8,760 nucleotides of DNA from positions 1-8,760 of the forward strand of contig VAWY01000232.1 of assembly GCA_005888335.1 (NCBI GenBank), read 5' to 3'. The stretch comes from Actinomycetota bacterium. GTDB lineage: Bacteria; Actinomycetota; Thermoleophilia; Solirubrobacterales; Solirubrobacteraceae. The notes under the pieces were generated by a model. That model had not been told where the DNA came from. It saw only the letters and a program-made list of their open reading frames with translations, and searched no databases. The position numbers and the translations under genes are program-made. Shown here in pieces: positions 1-6,353 of the stretch. How positions within the stretch are numbered: the first letter of the stretch is position 1; every line of letters begins with the position of its first letter.

Positions 1-1145
1 TCGTCCGCGCCCGCGCCGATGCGGTAGAGCCGCAGGTCCCGAGCCGCCCGCTCGACGCCGTACTCGGTCATGTAGCCGGCGCCGCCGTGGATCTGGACGC
101 ACTCGTCGGCGACCTCATGGGCGACCTGCGCGGCCATGAGCTTGGCCATGCTGATCTCGCGCACTGGGTAGCTGCCGTTGGCGTACGCGTAGGCGGTCGC
201 GTAGATGAGCTGCTGGGTCGCCTCGAGCTGGAGGGCCATCCGCGCGAACTTGTGCCGGATTGCCTGGAAGGACCCGATGGGCTTGCCGAACGCCTGGCGC
301 TCCTTCGCGTACTGGAGCGTCCTGTCGAACGCCCAGCGCGCGTAGGCCAGCGACCCGGACGCACCGATCAGCCGCTCGGCCTGCAGCTCCCACATGATCT
401 GGTGAAAGCCCCGGCCGGGCTCGCCGAGGACCGCGCTGTCGCGCACGCGGACGTCCTCGAACGCAAGCAGCGCGGTGTCCGACGCGTGCATGCCCATCTT
501 CGACAGCTTCTTCTCGCGCACCACGCCGGGCGTGTCCATCGGGACCAGGAAGACGGTGAAGCCCTCGTAGCCGGCATCCGGGTCGGTCTTGACGACGAGC
601 ATGATCATGCTCGCCCGGTGCCCGTTGGTGATGTAGGTCTTCGAGCCGTTGATGACCCACTCGTCGCCGTCGCGCACCGCACGTGTCCGGATGCCGGCGA
701 CGTCGGATCCCGCGTCCGGCTCGGTGATCCCGAGGCAGAAGATCTCCTCGCCCGAGACACCGGCGGGGATCCAGCGCCGCTTCTGCTCCTCGGAGCCGAA
801 CTCGAGGATCGGCGGAATGACCATGTCCGTGTGCACCGACAGCCCCATCAGCAGGCCGCCGCTGCCCGACCGGCCCATCTCCTCGGCGAGCACGAGGTTC
901 GTGTAGTAGTCGCCGCCCTGACCGCCGTACTCCTCGGGCACGGACAGGCCGAGGAACCCCAGCTCGCCCATGCGCCGGACGATCGCGTCCGGGAAGGTCG
1001 TCTGCTCCCACTCCTCGACGTGGGGGACGATCTCGCGCTGCACGAAGGCGCGGATCGACTCGCGGAGCGCCTCGTGCTCGTCGGAGAAGATGGACGGGCG
1101 CAGCCTGGCCGAGAAGTCGGGCCGGATGACGTCTTGCGCGGCCAT
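1..1145 (-). CDS. Acyl-CoA dehydrogenase, 3' end beyond left edge
   Basis: This gene encodes an FAD-dependent acyl-CoA alpha,beta-dehydrogenase, a soluble flavoenzyme that passes electrons to ETF. It has no stop inside the window; 381 codons are visible of a family length near 385-400. ACAD signature 1 (GITEPDAGSDVAG) is at about residues 139-151 and signature 2 (QIHGGAGY onward) at about 351-370. The LQAERL motif places a Glu at about residue 257, where isovaleryl- and long-chain-type ACADs carry the catalytic base. The C-terminal position that holds Glu376 in medium-chain enzymes reads Ala here (RIGAGAD), so the helix-G Glu is the likely base (inference). ATG at 1145 is chosen because GGGAGG lies 5 nt upstream inside the previous gene, whose stop is 1 bp away, implying translational coupling as the third gene of the SDR operon. 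The acyl substrate cannot be read from sequence. Confidence 0.95.
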   Translation of the reverse strand, partial: MAAQDVIRPDFSARLRPSIFSDEHEALRESIRAFVQREIVPHVEEWEQTTFPDAIVRRMGELGFLGLSVPEEYGGQGGDYYTNLVLAEEMGRSGSGGLLMGLSVHTDMVIPPILEFGSEEQKRRWIPAGVSGEEIFCLGITEPDAGSDVAGIRTRAVRDGDEWVINGSKTYITNGHRASMIMLVVKTDPDAGYEGFTVFLVPMDTPGVVREKKLSKMGMHASDTALLAFEDVRVRDSAVLGEPGRGFHQIMWELQAERLIGASGSLAYARWAFDRTLQYAKERQAFGKPIGSFQAIRHKFARMALQLEATQQLIYATAYAYANGSYPVREISMAKLMAAQVAHEVADECVQIHGGAGYMTEYGVERAARDLRLYRIGAGAD

Positions 1146-1146
1146 G

Positions 1147-2445
1147 TCAGCCTCCCACCGCGGTCGTGGCCAGCAGCTCGTCGACGACCGCCTTGGCGGT
1201 CTCGGCGCATGACTGCGTGCCGCCGCTTCCGTAGTCGCGCACGCCGTCGCCGACGTTCCACAGGTTGTCGAGCGGCGTCTCGCGCGGCAGCTCGAACCCC
1301 GACAGCGCGCGCTGCGCCGGCCACTCCCCGCGCATGACGCGCACGTCGATCACCCGTGCGTCGGCCATCCCGGGGAGCTGGTCGCGCAGCTCCTGCAGCG
1401 AGAGCTCGACCTCGCGCTCGGAGTCGAAGTCGCCGACGGCGGGCCGCGGGACGGCGTAGACGACCGCGAGGTGCCAGCCCTCGGGCGCGAGCTCGGGGCA
1501 CATCGTCGTGAGGTTGCCCATGTTGCAGATGCGCTCGGTGTCGGCGAAGAGCAGCAGCCCCGGCGCATCGATCAGCGGCTCGCGGCTCGCGACGTGGATG
1601 ATGATGTTCGCCGTCGGCCGCGCCTTCGCCCGGACCGACTCGACGTAGTCGGCGTCGAGCGCGTCCTCGGCGCAGAGGTCGATCGTGGCGACGGGGCCGA
1701 TGTTCGAGATGGCCGCCCCGCACGCGACGTCGACGTCCTCCCCGCCGCGCCGGATCGTCGCCCCGGTCACGCGGCCGTCGCCGACGTGCAAGGTGGTGAC
1801 CTCGCTGTCGAACCACACCTCGCCGCCGTGGCGCTCGACGACGTCGGCGAGCGCGCGGCAGACGCCGATCGTGCCCTCAGGGTGGAAGCCGAAGCGCTTG
1901 AACGCGCCCTTCTGCATGAAGTAGGTGAGGAACGCCCGCGCCGGGATCTCGTCGGCGTTGACGGCGAAGATCGCTGCCGCCATGTTGCGGAACAGACGGT
2001 GCGCGGTCTTGTTCGACGTCGCCCGTGACAGCCATTGCTCGAGCGTGAGCTGCTCCTCGGGCAGCTCGCCCTTGCGGGCGCTGCCGAGCTGGGTCATGAG
2101 CTTCGCCCCGCGCTTGGTGATCTGGTTGAGCAGCATCGCCCAGCCGCCCTTGGTCGGGTTGACCGTCTTGCCCTTGATCCGGAAGACGTTCGCGGGGTCC
2201 GGGACACGCAGCTCGAACGGCGCACCCACGTCGCGGAAGGTCTCCTCCATGGCGCCGCCGAACTCGATGGCGACCGCGCCGGTGTTGACCTTGAAGCCGT
2301 CGACCTCGAAGGTCGAGGCGCGGCCCCCGACCCGAGGGCCTCGCTCGACGACGAGCGGCCGGTGGCCGGCCACGGCGAGGCGCGCCGCGGCACACAGGCC
2401 GCCGACGCCCGCACCGACGATCAGGACGTCGCGCTGGTCGGTCAT
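1147..2445 (-). CDS. FAD-dependent oxidoreductase, CrtI/amine-oxidase-like
   Basis: The 432-aa protein is a flavoprotein of the phytoene-desaturase/amine-oxidase superfamily. Its N-terminus has the Rossmann dinucleotide motif VGAGVGGLCAA (about residues 10-20), an acidic residue ending beta-2 (VVERG), and the GG-R motif (VGGRAS) typical of GMC-unrelated FAD amine oxidases and CrtI enzymes. The C-terminal FAD contact is LWNVGDGVRDYGSGG (about 397-411). Family members desaturate, saturate or oxidise isoprenoid and other hydrophobic substrates; the substrate here is not evident. The ATG overlaps the SDR stop as ATGA (4 bp), and the ACAD start follows 1 bp after this gene's stop, so all three genes are probably cotranscribed and coupled. 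An in-frame reading continues upstream to 2733, but that part is antisense-like overlap with the SDR and is not used. No transmembrane segment is visible. Confidence 0.93.
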   Translation of the reverse strand: MTDQRDVLIVGAGVGGLCAAARLAVAGHRPLVVERGPRVGGRASTFEVDGFKVNTGAVAIEFGGAMEETFRDVGAPFELRVPDPANVFRIKGKTVNPTKGGWAMLLNQITKRGAKLMTQLGSARKGELPEEQLTLEQWLSRATSNKTAHRLFRNMAAAIFAVNADEIPARAFLTYFMQKGAFKRFGFHPEGTIGVCRALADVVERHGGEVWFDSEVTTLHVGDGRVTGATIRRGGEDVDVACGAAISNIGPVATIDLCAEDALDADYVESVRAKARPTANIIIHVASREPLIDAPGLLLFADTERICNMGNLTTMCPELAPEGWHLAVVYAVPRPAVGDFDSEREVELSLQELRDQLPGMADARVIDVRVMRGEWPAQRALSGFELPRETPLDNLWNVGDGVRDYGSGGTQSCAETAKAVVDELLATTAVGG

Positions 2446-3269
2446 GTCCCCATCCCCATCTGGAGCCCTCCGCTCACGTTGAGCACCTGGCCGTGGACGT
2501 AGTCGGACAGCGGCGAGCAGAGGAAGTACACACCGCGCGCGGCCTCCTCGGGCGTGGCCGAGCGCCCGAACGGGATGAACATCTCCGCCGTCGAGCGCGC
2601 CTGCTCCGGGATGCCGAGCGTGATGCGCCGCTCGCCCGCCTGGACGTCGCCGACCGTGCCGACGGGCGCCGTCAGCCGCGTGTCGATGAAGCCGAAGGCG
2701 ATCGCGTTGACGTTGATCTTGAAGCCGCCCCACTCCTTGGCGAGCGCGCGCGTCAGGCCGACCGCCCCGGCCTTCGCGGCGGCGTAGGCGCCCTGTCCCG
2801 CGTTGCCCATCATCCCGGCGAGGGAGCTGACGTTGACGACCTTGCGGAAGACCTCGCGGCCCTCGGCACGCTCGGCCTTGGCCGGCTCGCGCAGGTGCGG
2901 GGCCGCGGCGCGCAGCACCTTGAACGGCACGACGGTGTGGATGTCGAGCATGGCCTGGAACTGCTCGTCGGTCACCTTGTGGATCGGGCCGTCCCAGGCG
3001 TAGCCGGCGTTGTTGACGACGATGTCGAGGCGTCCCCAGCGGTCGGCGGCCGACTCGACCGCGGCCTCGGGCACGCCGGGCTTGGTGAGGTCGCCGGCAT
3101 GCGCCGCAGCCTCGCCGGCGAGATCCGCGGCGACGGACTGGGCACGGTCGGCGTCGATGTCGCTCACGAGGACCTTCGCGCCGGCCGCGCTGAGCTTGCG
3201 CGCGACCTGCTCGCCGATGCCCTGCCCTGCGCCCGTGACCACCGCCACGCGCCCGTCCAACTCCGCCAT
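2442..3269 (-). CDS. Short-chain dehydrogenase/reductase (SDR)
   Basis: The 275-aa classical SDR is an NAD(P)-dependent alcohol dehydrogenase or ketoreductase, of the kind often annotated as 3-oxoacyl-ACP reductase or 3-hydroxyacyl-CoA dehydrogenase. Visible motifs are the cofactor glycine motif TGAGQGIG (residues 12-19), Asp at the end of beta-2 (VSDID, which tends to favour NAD(H)), NNAG (86-89), the active-site Ser149 in VNVSS, and YAAAK with Tyr162 and Lys166. All catalytic residues are present. ATG at 3269 is chosen because AGGAGA lies about 6 nt upstream; a longer reading from 3302 would start inside the probable -10 box. It is the first gene of an operon with the FAD oxidoreductase (ATGA overlap) and ACAD. 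Next to an acyl-CoA dehydrogenase, a beta-oxidation-like hydroxyacyl or alcohol oxidation is plausible, but this is inferred from context only. Confidence 0.95.
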   Translation of the reverse strand: MAELDGRVAVVTGAGQGIGEQVARKLSAAGAKVLVSDIDADRAQSVAADLAGEAAAHAGDLTKPGVPEAAVESAADRWGRLDIVVNNAGYAWDGPIHKVTDEQFQAMLDIHTVVPFKVLRAAAPHLREPAKAERAEGREVFRKVVNVSSLAGMMGNAGQGAYAAAKAGAVGLTRALAKEWGGFKINVNAIAFGFIDTRLTAPVGTVGDVQAGERRITLGIPEQARSTAEMFIPFGRSATPEEAARGVYFLCSPLSDYVHGQVLNVSGGLQMGMGT

Positions 3270-3300
3270 GACACGTCTCCTGTCATTGATCGAGACGCAC

Positions 3301-3343
3301 ATCGTACAGCATGGTGCGACGCTCTGTACGGACAGAATGTCCG
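3301..3343 (-). promoter_or_regulatory. SDR operon promoter with composite operator A
   Basis: The 15-bp perfect pseudo-palindrome CGGACA-GAA-TGTCCG lies at 3329-3343. A weaker copy offset by 13 bp (GCGACG, TGTACG) starts at 3316, giving a 28-bp composite site that matches 18 of 22 consensus positions. Nine bases further toward the SDR is TACGAT (minus strand, 3306-3301), a credible -10 box that leaves a short leader carrying AGGAGA. No good -35 hexamer is seen; the operator covers that position. This fits repression by a TetR-family protein, most simply the one encoded at 4955. Confidence 0.7.
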
Positions 3344-3349
3344 ATCAAC

Positions 3350-3557
3350 AGGCGGGCGACCTCGCCGCCGAGGAGAGCGAGCGGGAGGTTGAGGGCGCCC
3401 GCGGCGAATCGCTCGGCCTGGTCGTCGTCGAACGTGAGCTCGATCTCGGCGGGCTCGCCGTCGTTCGCGAGCGCGGGCGGCCGGCGGTCGAGGTGCAGGG
3501 TCACCCTCTCGCGAGGTGTGGTGAAGCTGACGCTCGTCCGCGCCGACGCGAGGCGCA
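3350..3557 (-). pseudogene. SCP2-like sterol-carrier domain fragment
   Basis: One minus-strand frame reads VRLASARTSVSFTTP, then VTLHLDRRP, AEIELTFDDDQAERF and LNLPLALLGGEVA. This is the order seen in SCP2/sterol-carrier lipid-binding domains, including the alternating strands and the NL-x-ALL-G-G-V helix. The N-terminal third is missing: the frame becomes recognisable exactly at the edge of the 103-bp repeat (3558). The C-terminal end is also missing, because the frame runs into the SDR operator. The ACAD-derived start in the adjacent repeat is in a different frame, so no intact protein can be made. An open frame continues to 3283, but the extension is promoter sequence. The family assignment is by pattern only and moderately sure. 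Confidence 0.5.
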
Positions 3558-3660
3558 CGTTCGTCGGTCAGGTCGACAGCTGCTGCGGTCACGCGACGCG
3601 CCTCCCAGAGGCATCCGGGCAGCGGACCAGCGACGCGGCCACCAGCTCGCGCTGGCTCCA
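3558..3660 (-). repeat. 103-bp direct repeat, copy R2
   Basis: It matches 4671-4773 at 102 of 103 positions in the same orientation, offset by 1113 bp (371 codons). The single difference is T at 3581 against C at 4694. Read on the minus strand it carries, in order, an ACAD-like C-terminal tail (SQRELVAASLV), a GGGAGG ribosome site, and GTG plus the first 11 codons of the second ACAD. Here it follows codon 348 of that ACAD and precedes the SCP2-like fragment. Confidence 0.95.
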
Positions 3661-4705
3661 ACGCGTAGCCGTAGCCGCCCATCATCTGCATGCCCTCGAG
3701 CGCCACGCGGCGCGCCGTCTCGGTGACCTTGAGCTTGACCATCGACGCTTTTCGCGCGAGGACCTTGTCGGGCTCGGCCTCCGTGCGGCGCGCGATGTCC
3801 GCCACCAGCAGCCGGCAACACTCGAGCTCCGTCGCCAGGTCGGCGAGCCGGTGGCGGATCGCCTGGAACGAGCCGATCGGGCGACCGAACTGCTTGCGCT
3901 CCTTGACGTAGCCCAGCGCGTCGTCGAAGGCGCGCCGACCGTGACCGAGAAACACCGCGCCGATCAGCAGCCGCTCCGCGTTGAGGCCGGCCATGAGCTG
4001 GCGCCAGCCGCGGTTCTCCTCGCCGACGAGGCGCTCCTGCGGAACGAAGACCTCGTTGAAGAAGGTGTCGTTGACCTCGCGGCCGTTGAGCGTGTCGATC
4101 GGGCGCACCTCGATGCCCTCGCTGTCCATCGGCACGCTGAGCATCGTGATCCCGTCGTGGCGCGAGTCCGGCGCGCCCGTGCGCACCATCAGCAGGACGT
4201 GCTTCGCGAAGTGGGCGTTCGACGTCCACGTCTTCTGGCCGTCGACGACGTAGCCGCCGTCGACGCGCCGCGCGCGGCAGCGCAGTGAGGCCAGGTCCGA
4301 GCCCGCCTCCGGTTCGGAGAACCCGAGCGCGTGGACCTCGCCCCGCGCGATGCTCTCCAGCAGCTCATGACGCAGCTCGCCGTCGGCGTGGCGACGGACC
4401 GCCTCCGCCACCGTGAGCGAGGTGTAGATCCCGGTGACCGGCAGCTTCGCGTAGCAGACCTCCTCGATCAGCAGGCAGGTGTCGACGATCGTGCCGCCGC
4501 CACCGCCGTCCTCCTCGGGGATGCCGATGGCCAGGTACCCGAGGTCGGCGAGCTGGCTGTAGAGGTCCTCGTTGTGCGACTCGCGGTGGTCGTTCGTGAG
4601 CTCGCGCAGCCGCTCTTCGGTGCCCGCCTCGCGCGCGGCGAACGTGCGCAGGGCGTCCACGAAGGCACGCCGTTCGTCGGTCAGGTCGACAGCCGCTGCG
4701 GTCAC
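3589..4705 (-). pseudogene. Acyl-CoA dehydrogenase with disrupted C-terminus
   Basis: An intact ACAD reading frame starts at GTG 4705 with GGGAGG 8 nt upstream. It contains signature 1 (FSEPEAGSDLAS, about residues 129-140), the helix-G motif LNAERLL with Glu244, QFGRPIGSFQAIRH (about 272-285), and reaches MMGGYGYA at residues 341-348. Normal ACADs need roughly 35-40 more residues that complete the FAD and CoA sites. Instead the sequence enters repeat R2. There a tail-like peptide SQRELVAASLVRCPD ending in TGA at 3589 is present, but in a frame shifted by one base relative to the ACAD. In the ACAD frame no stop occurs until 3164, inside the SDR gene, which would give a 513-aa product with an unrelated tail. 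About 25 codons plus frame appear to be lost. A functional truncated enzyme is unlikely; a sequencing or assembly error at 3661 is the alternative. Confidence 0.8.
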
Positions 4706-4773
4706 GCGACGCGCCTCCCAGAGGCATCCGGGCAGCGGACCAGCGACGCGGCCACCAGCTCGCGCTGGCTCCA
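4671..4773 (-). repeat. 103-bp direct repeat, copy R1
   Basis: This partner of 3558-3660 contains the true start of the second ACAD: the GGGAGG ribosome site, GTG at 4705 and 11 codons. It also has the preceding ACAD-like tail, whose TGA overlaps that GTG as GTGA. Homology with R2 ends sharply at 4671 and 4773. This could be a remnant of tandemly arranged ACAD genes. Confidence 0.95.
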
Positions 4774-4848
4774 GGCGGCTCGTGCGGGCGGGCGCGGCGC
4801 GGTCGGGGTGCTCCGCGGCTCGGTCTTCGAGGATCGATCGGGCTCCAT
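4702..4848 (-). CDS. 48-aa upstream ORF, chimeric ACAD-tail remnant
   Basis: The ORF from ATG 4848 encodes 48 residues. The first half (MEPDRSSKTEPRSTPTA and a Pro/Ala stretch) is low complexity. The second half, WSQRELVAASLVRCPDASG, resembles the extreme C-terminus of acyl-CoA dehydrogenases, where QRE[LI][IV]A is common after the Gly-Thr-Asn loop. Its TGA overlaps the ACAD GTG start as GTGA, so it could act as a coupling leader. ATG 4848 lies 7 nt after a TACCCT -10 candidate (4861-4856), so translation would be leaderless; no ribosome site is seen. The join at 4773/4774 is the repeat edge. It is probably a fusion of a start region to a gene tail, not a protein with its own function. Confidence 0.3.
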   Translation of the reverse strand: MEPDRSSKTEPRSTPTAPRPPARAAWSQRELVAASLVRCPDASGRRVA

Positions 4849-4855
4849 GTCATCA

Positions 4856-4899
4856 AGGGTACATGGTTTGTCGGACGGCTTGTCCAGACTCTATGTGCT
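4856..4899 (-). promoter_or_regulatory. Divergent promoter (ACAD side) with operator B1
   Basis: The composite operator at 4872-4899 has half-sites CGGACG, TGTCCA, then GACT and TGTGCT, matching 17 of 22 consensus positions. Ten bases downstream on the minus strand is TACCCT (4861-4856), a TANNNT -10 candidate. A TGGACA that could act as -35 lies within the operator at a 19-bp spacing. The site would control the ACAD-side transcript. Confidence 0.55.
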
Positions 4900-4902
4900 G
4901 GT

Positions 4903-4945
4903 CTGGTCAGCTGTCTGGACGGTCTGTCCGTCGTGGTCGTACACT
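4903..4945 (+). promoter_or_regulatory. tetR promoter with operator B2
   Basis: The operator at 4903-4930 (half-sites CTGGTC, TGTCTG, GACG, TGTCCG) matches 16 of 22 consensus positions; the right-hand palindrome is the stronger. TGGACG (4916-4921) and TACACT (4940-4945), 18 bp apart, form a plausible promoter whose -35 lies inside the operator. The -10 ends 9 nt before the TetR ATG, implying a leaderless transcript and autoregulation. Confidence 0.55.
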
Positions 4946-4954
4946 GAGTGAGCG

Positions 4955-5653
4955 ATGCCCTCCGTCACCCGAAAGTCCCAGACCACCCGCGCCGCCCGCC
5001 GGGCCGAGCTCCGTGAGCGCCTGCTCGAGGTCGTCGAGCGCCTCCTCGCCCAAGGCGAGAGCTTCACCGAGATGAGCGTCGAGCAGCTCGTCTCCGAGGC
5101 CGGGCTCTCCCGCTCGACGTTCTACGTCTACTTCGAGGACAAGGGAGACCTGCTCCGGGCCTGGCTCGGAGACATCATCAACCAGGTCGCCGAGTCCTCC
5201 CAGCAGTGGTACAGCCTCTCGACCGACGCGACACGCGCGGATCTACGGCGCGCGCTCAGGCACGTCGTCGAGACCTACGCGCCGCACACCACCCTGATGG
5301 CGGCCGTGCTCGACGCGTCGACGTACGACGCCTCCGTGCGCGAGGGCGTGACCGAGATCATGAACCGGAACGTCGCCGGGCTCCGTCACCACATCAGGGA
5401 GGGGCAGAAGGCCGGCTTCGTCGATCCCAAGCTCCTGCCCCAGGAGACCGCCGAGTGGCTGGCCTGGATGGCCGAGCGCGGCTTCCACCAGCTCATCCGG
5501 ACGGCCAAGGGCAAGCAGCTCGAGCGCCTCGTCGACGCGTACACGGACATCGTCTGGAACACGCTCTACGCGCCGGTCCTCGGGGCCGGCGGGGCCGGCC
5601 GGGAAGCGAAGGGCAGCGGCGGGCGCTCGCGCTCCGTCTCGCCTCGCCGCTGA
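4955..5653 (+). CDS. TetR-family transcriptional regulator, EthR-like
   Basis: The 232-aa protein has an N-terminal TetR helix-turn-helix: MSVEQLVSEAGLSRSTFYVYF at about residues 40-60, followed by EDKGDLLRAW. The remainder is an alpha-helical ligand-binding and dimerisation domain. Its layout, with IINQ after the HTH, a central helix ending MAERGFHQL and a final VDAYTDIVWNTLYAP, resembles mycobacterial EthR and its relatives. The last 25 residues are a Gly/Arg/Ser-rich tail absent from EthR. ATG 4955 is chosen because it lies 9 nt after a -10 candidate; only a weak GAG-type ribosome site exists, so leaderless initiation is likely. Two composite operators lie directly upstream, and the same operator recurs five more times in the window, so it is the best candidate to control this whole set. 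The ligand is probably an acyl-CoA or pathway intermediate, which is inference. Confidence 0.93.
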   Translation: MPSVTRKSQTTRAARRAELRERLLEVVERLLAQGESFTEMSVEQLVSEAGLSRSTFYVYFEDKGDLLRAWLGDIINQVAESSQQWYSLSTDATRADLRRALRHVVETYAPHTTLMAAVLDASTYDASVREGVTEIMNRNVAGLRHHIREGQKAGFVDPKLLPQETAEWLAWMAERGFHQLIRTAKGKQLERLVDAYTDIVWNTLYAPVLGAGGAGREAKGSGGRSRSVSPRR

Positions 5654-5670
5654 GAGCCGGGACGACGGTG

Positions 5671-5739
5671 GCTGCGCTGCGCGAGCTCGGAGACGATGTC
5701 GGCGGCGCTGTTGCCGATGCCGACCACGTCAGCGCTTCC
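5671..5739 (-). pseudogene. Flavin monooxygenase (FMO/BVMO) NADPH-site fragment
   Basis: The minus strand reads DVVGIGNSAADIVSELAQRS at 5730-5671. This is the second Rossmann motif (GxGNSAxD) of FMO-type and Baeyer-Villiger flavin monooxygenases, with its following helix. The frame loses FMO character on both sides: upstream it abuts the phosphotransferase remnant, and downstream it meets the 3' end of tetR. It is a fragment of about 20 residues with no start. The motif is specific, but 20 residues is short. An FMO beside an EthR-like regulator recalls the ethA-ethR pair. Confidence 0.5.
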
Positions 5740-5824
5740 GGGCGAACGCGCTCGGCCGCGTGCTGCTGCGCCGGTGCGCGCGAGGCGGCCTGATCTCCGA
5801 CCTCACGCGGCCAGGCTGTCGAGC

Positions 5825-6086
5825 ACCGGCCTGGTTGTACACGACGCGCACGGCTCGCCGCGAGCTCGTGCCGTCCGACCCGCCGAAAACTTCGACGTCC
5901 ACGACGGCCGCGCCGGGGACCTCGCGACAGAGCGCCGCGGTGAGCCACTCGGCCGTCAGCGCCTCGGCCGAAGGCGGCACTCGGTCGAGTGACATGGGCC
6001 GGTCCTTGGTGATCCGCTCTCTCGCCAGCTGAGTGGCGACGCGGCCAGCCAGGAGTGGAAGTCGAAGCTTCGTTGCAGTGGGTCAT
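5825..6086 (-). pseudogene. Phosphotransferase (APH/ecdysteroid-kinase-like) N-terminal remnant
   Basis: From ATG 5995 (AAGGA 7 nt upstream) the frame reads MSLDRVPPSAEALTAEWLTAALC, then VFGGSDGTSSRRAVRVVYNQAG. This resembles the N-terminus of actinobacterial phosphotransferase-family proteins with an aminoglycoside-phosphotransferase fold, which are often found near acyl-CoA dehydrogenases. Homology stops at about 5825, before any catalytic loop. The same frame extends upstream without ATG, GTG or TTG as LPLLAGRVATQLARERITKDRP, which looks like genuine coding sequence, back to about 6074. ATG 6086, 7 nt after the TACGAT -10, is one base out of frame with it. That suggests an early frameshift as well as the loss of the kinase core. 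The family call is from pattern memory and moderately sure. Confidence 0.5.
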
Positions 6087-6093
6087 GGGAGCT

Positions 6094-6123
6094 ATCGTAC
6101 AGTATGTCCGGACATTACGGCCC
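6094..6123 (-). promoter_or_regulatory. Promoter with operator C
   Basis: Operator C at 6096-6123 starts CGTACA-GTA-TGTCCG and continues GACA, matching 18 of 22 consensus positions. Its centre also forms the perfect 12-bp palindrome ATGTCCGGACAT (6104-6115). A minus-strand TACGAT (6099-6094), the same hexamer as in the SDR promoter, overlaps one end and would serve the phosphotransferase remnant. Unlike the other sites, the operator overlaps the -10 itself. Confidence 0.6.
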
Positions 6124-6288
6124 GATCGCGTGAGTCGCCCTGTGCCGCGGCGCTCGCCTGGCGCTCCGGACCGCCACGATGAGCACGACCGGCAGGTCCT
6201 CGCGGCGTTGCGGCAGGCGCTTCAGCTCGGCGTCACGCTCGAGCGTGGCACCCGTCGCCGCCGAAGCAGGACCTCCTGTCCCCGTCAC
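6115..6288 (-). CDS. Unidentified N-terminal fragment, 57 aa
   Basis: The frame starts at GTG 6288, with AGGAGG 6 nt upstream (6300-6295); an ATG at 6294 abuts that ribosome site too closely. It encodes TGTGGPASAATGATLERD, then AELKRLPQRREDLPVVLIVAV and an Arg-rich tail, ending at TAA 6115 inside operator C. I do not recognise the family. The good ribosome site, the operator upstream (D) and a plausible start of a hydrophobic core (LPVVLIVAV) suggest a real gene start. The Arg/Ala-rich tail looks like out-of-frame high-GC sequence, so the gene is probably truncated at the operator C junction, as its neighbours are. Confidence 0.3.
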   Translation of the reverse strand: MTGTGGPASAATGATLERDAELKRLPQRREDLPVVLIVAVRSARRAPRHRATHAIGP

Positions 6289-6322
6289 GCTCATCCTCCT
6301 GGCGCGCGAGATGTCACCTCGG

Positions 6323-6350
6323 CGGACGTATTGTCCAGACATGATGATCC
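6323..6350. promoter_or_regulatory. Operator D
   Basis: The half-sites CGGACG, TGTCCA and GACA match well and the last (TGATCC) poorly, 17 of 22 in all. It lies between the start of the unidentified fragment (minus, GTG 6288) and the STAS-like tail (plus). A plus-strand TATTGT (6329-6334) lies inside it; on the minus strand no convincing -10 is seen, ACATCT at 6314-6309 being the best. Confidence 0.5.
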
Positions 6351-6353
6351 ATG

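Noticed and set aside
87..1337. 416-aa open frame on the plus strand
   Set aside because: It is antisense to a clear ACAD with both family signatures; the translation is Arg/Leu/Asp-rich shadow sequence with no motif.
1147..2733. N-terminally extended FAD oxidoreductase (528 aa)
   Set aside because: The extra 96 codons overlap the SDR C-terminal coding in another frame; the Rossmann motif starts right after the ATG at 2445.
2493..3392. 299-aa plus-strand frame over the SDR
   Set aside because: It is a shadow of the SDR, which carries all catalytic residues on the minus strand.
3164..4705. 513-aa ACAD with a novel C-terminal domain
   Set aside because: After residue 348 the reading passes through the 103-bp repeat, the SCP2-like fragment in the wrong frame, the SDR promoter and the SDR gene. 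The extra 165 residues are not a domain.
5580..5612. GGGGCCGG repeats near the end of tetR as a terminator
   Set aside because: They lie within the coding frame, have no T-tract, and fit Gly-rich codon composition.
6063..6072. CGAAGCTTCG palindrome
   Set aside because: It is only 10 bp, single copy and inside the apparent phosphotransferase coding frame; likely chance.
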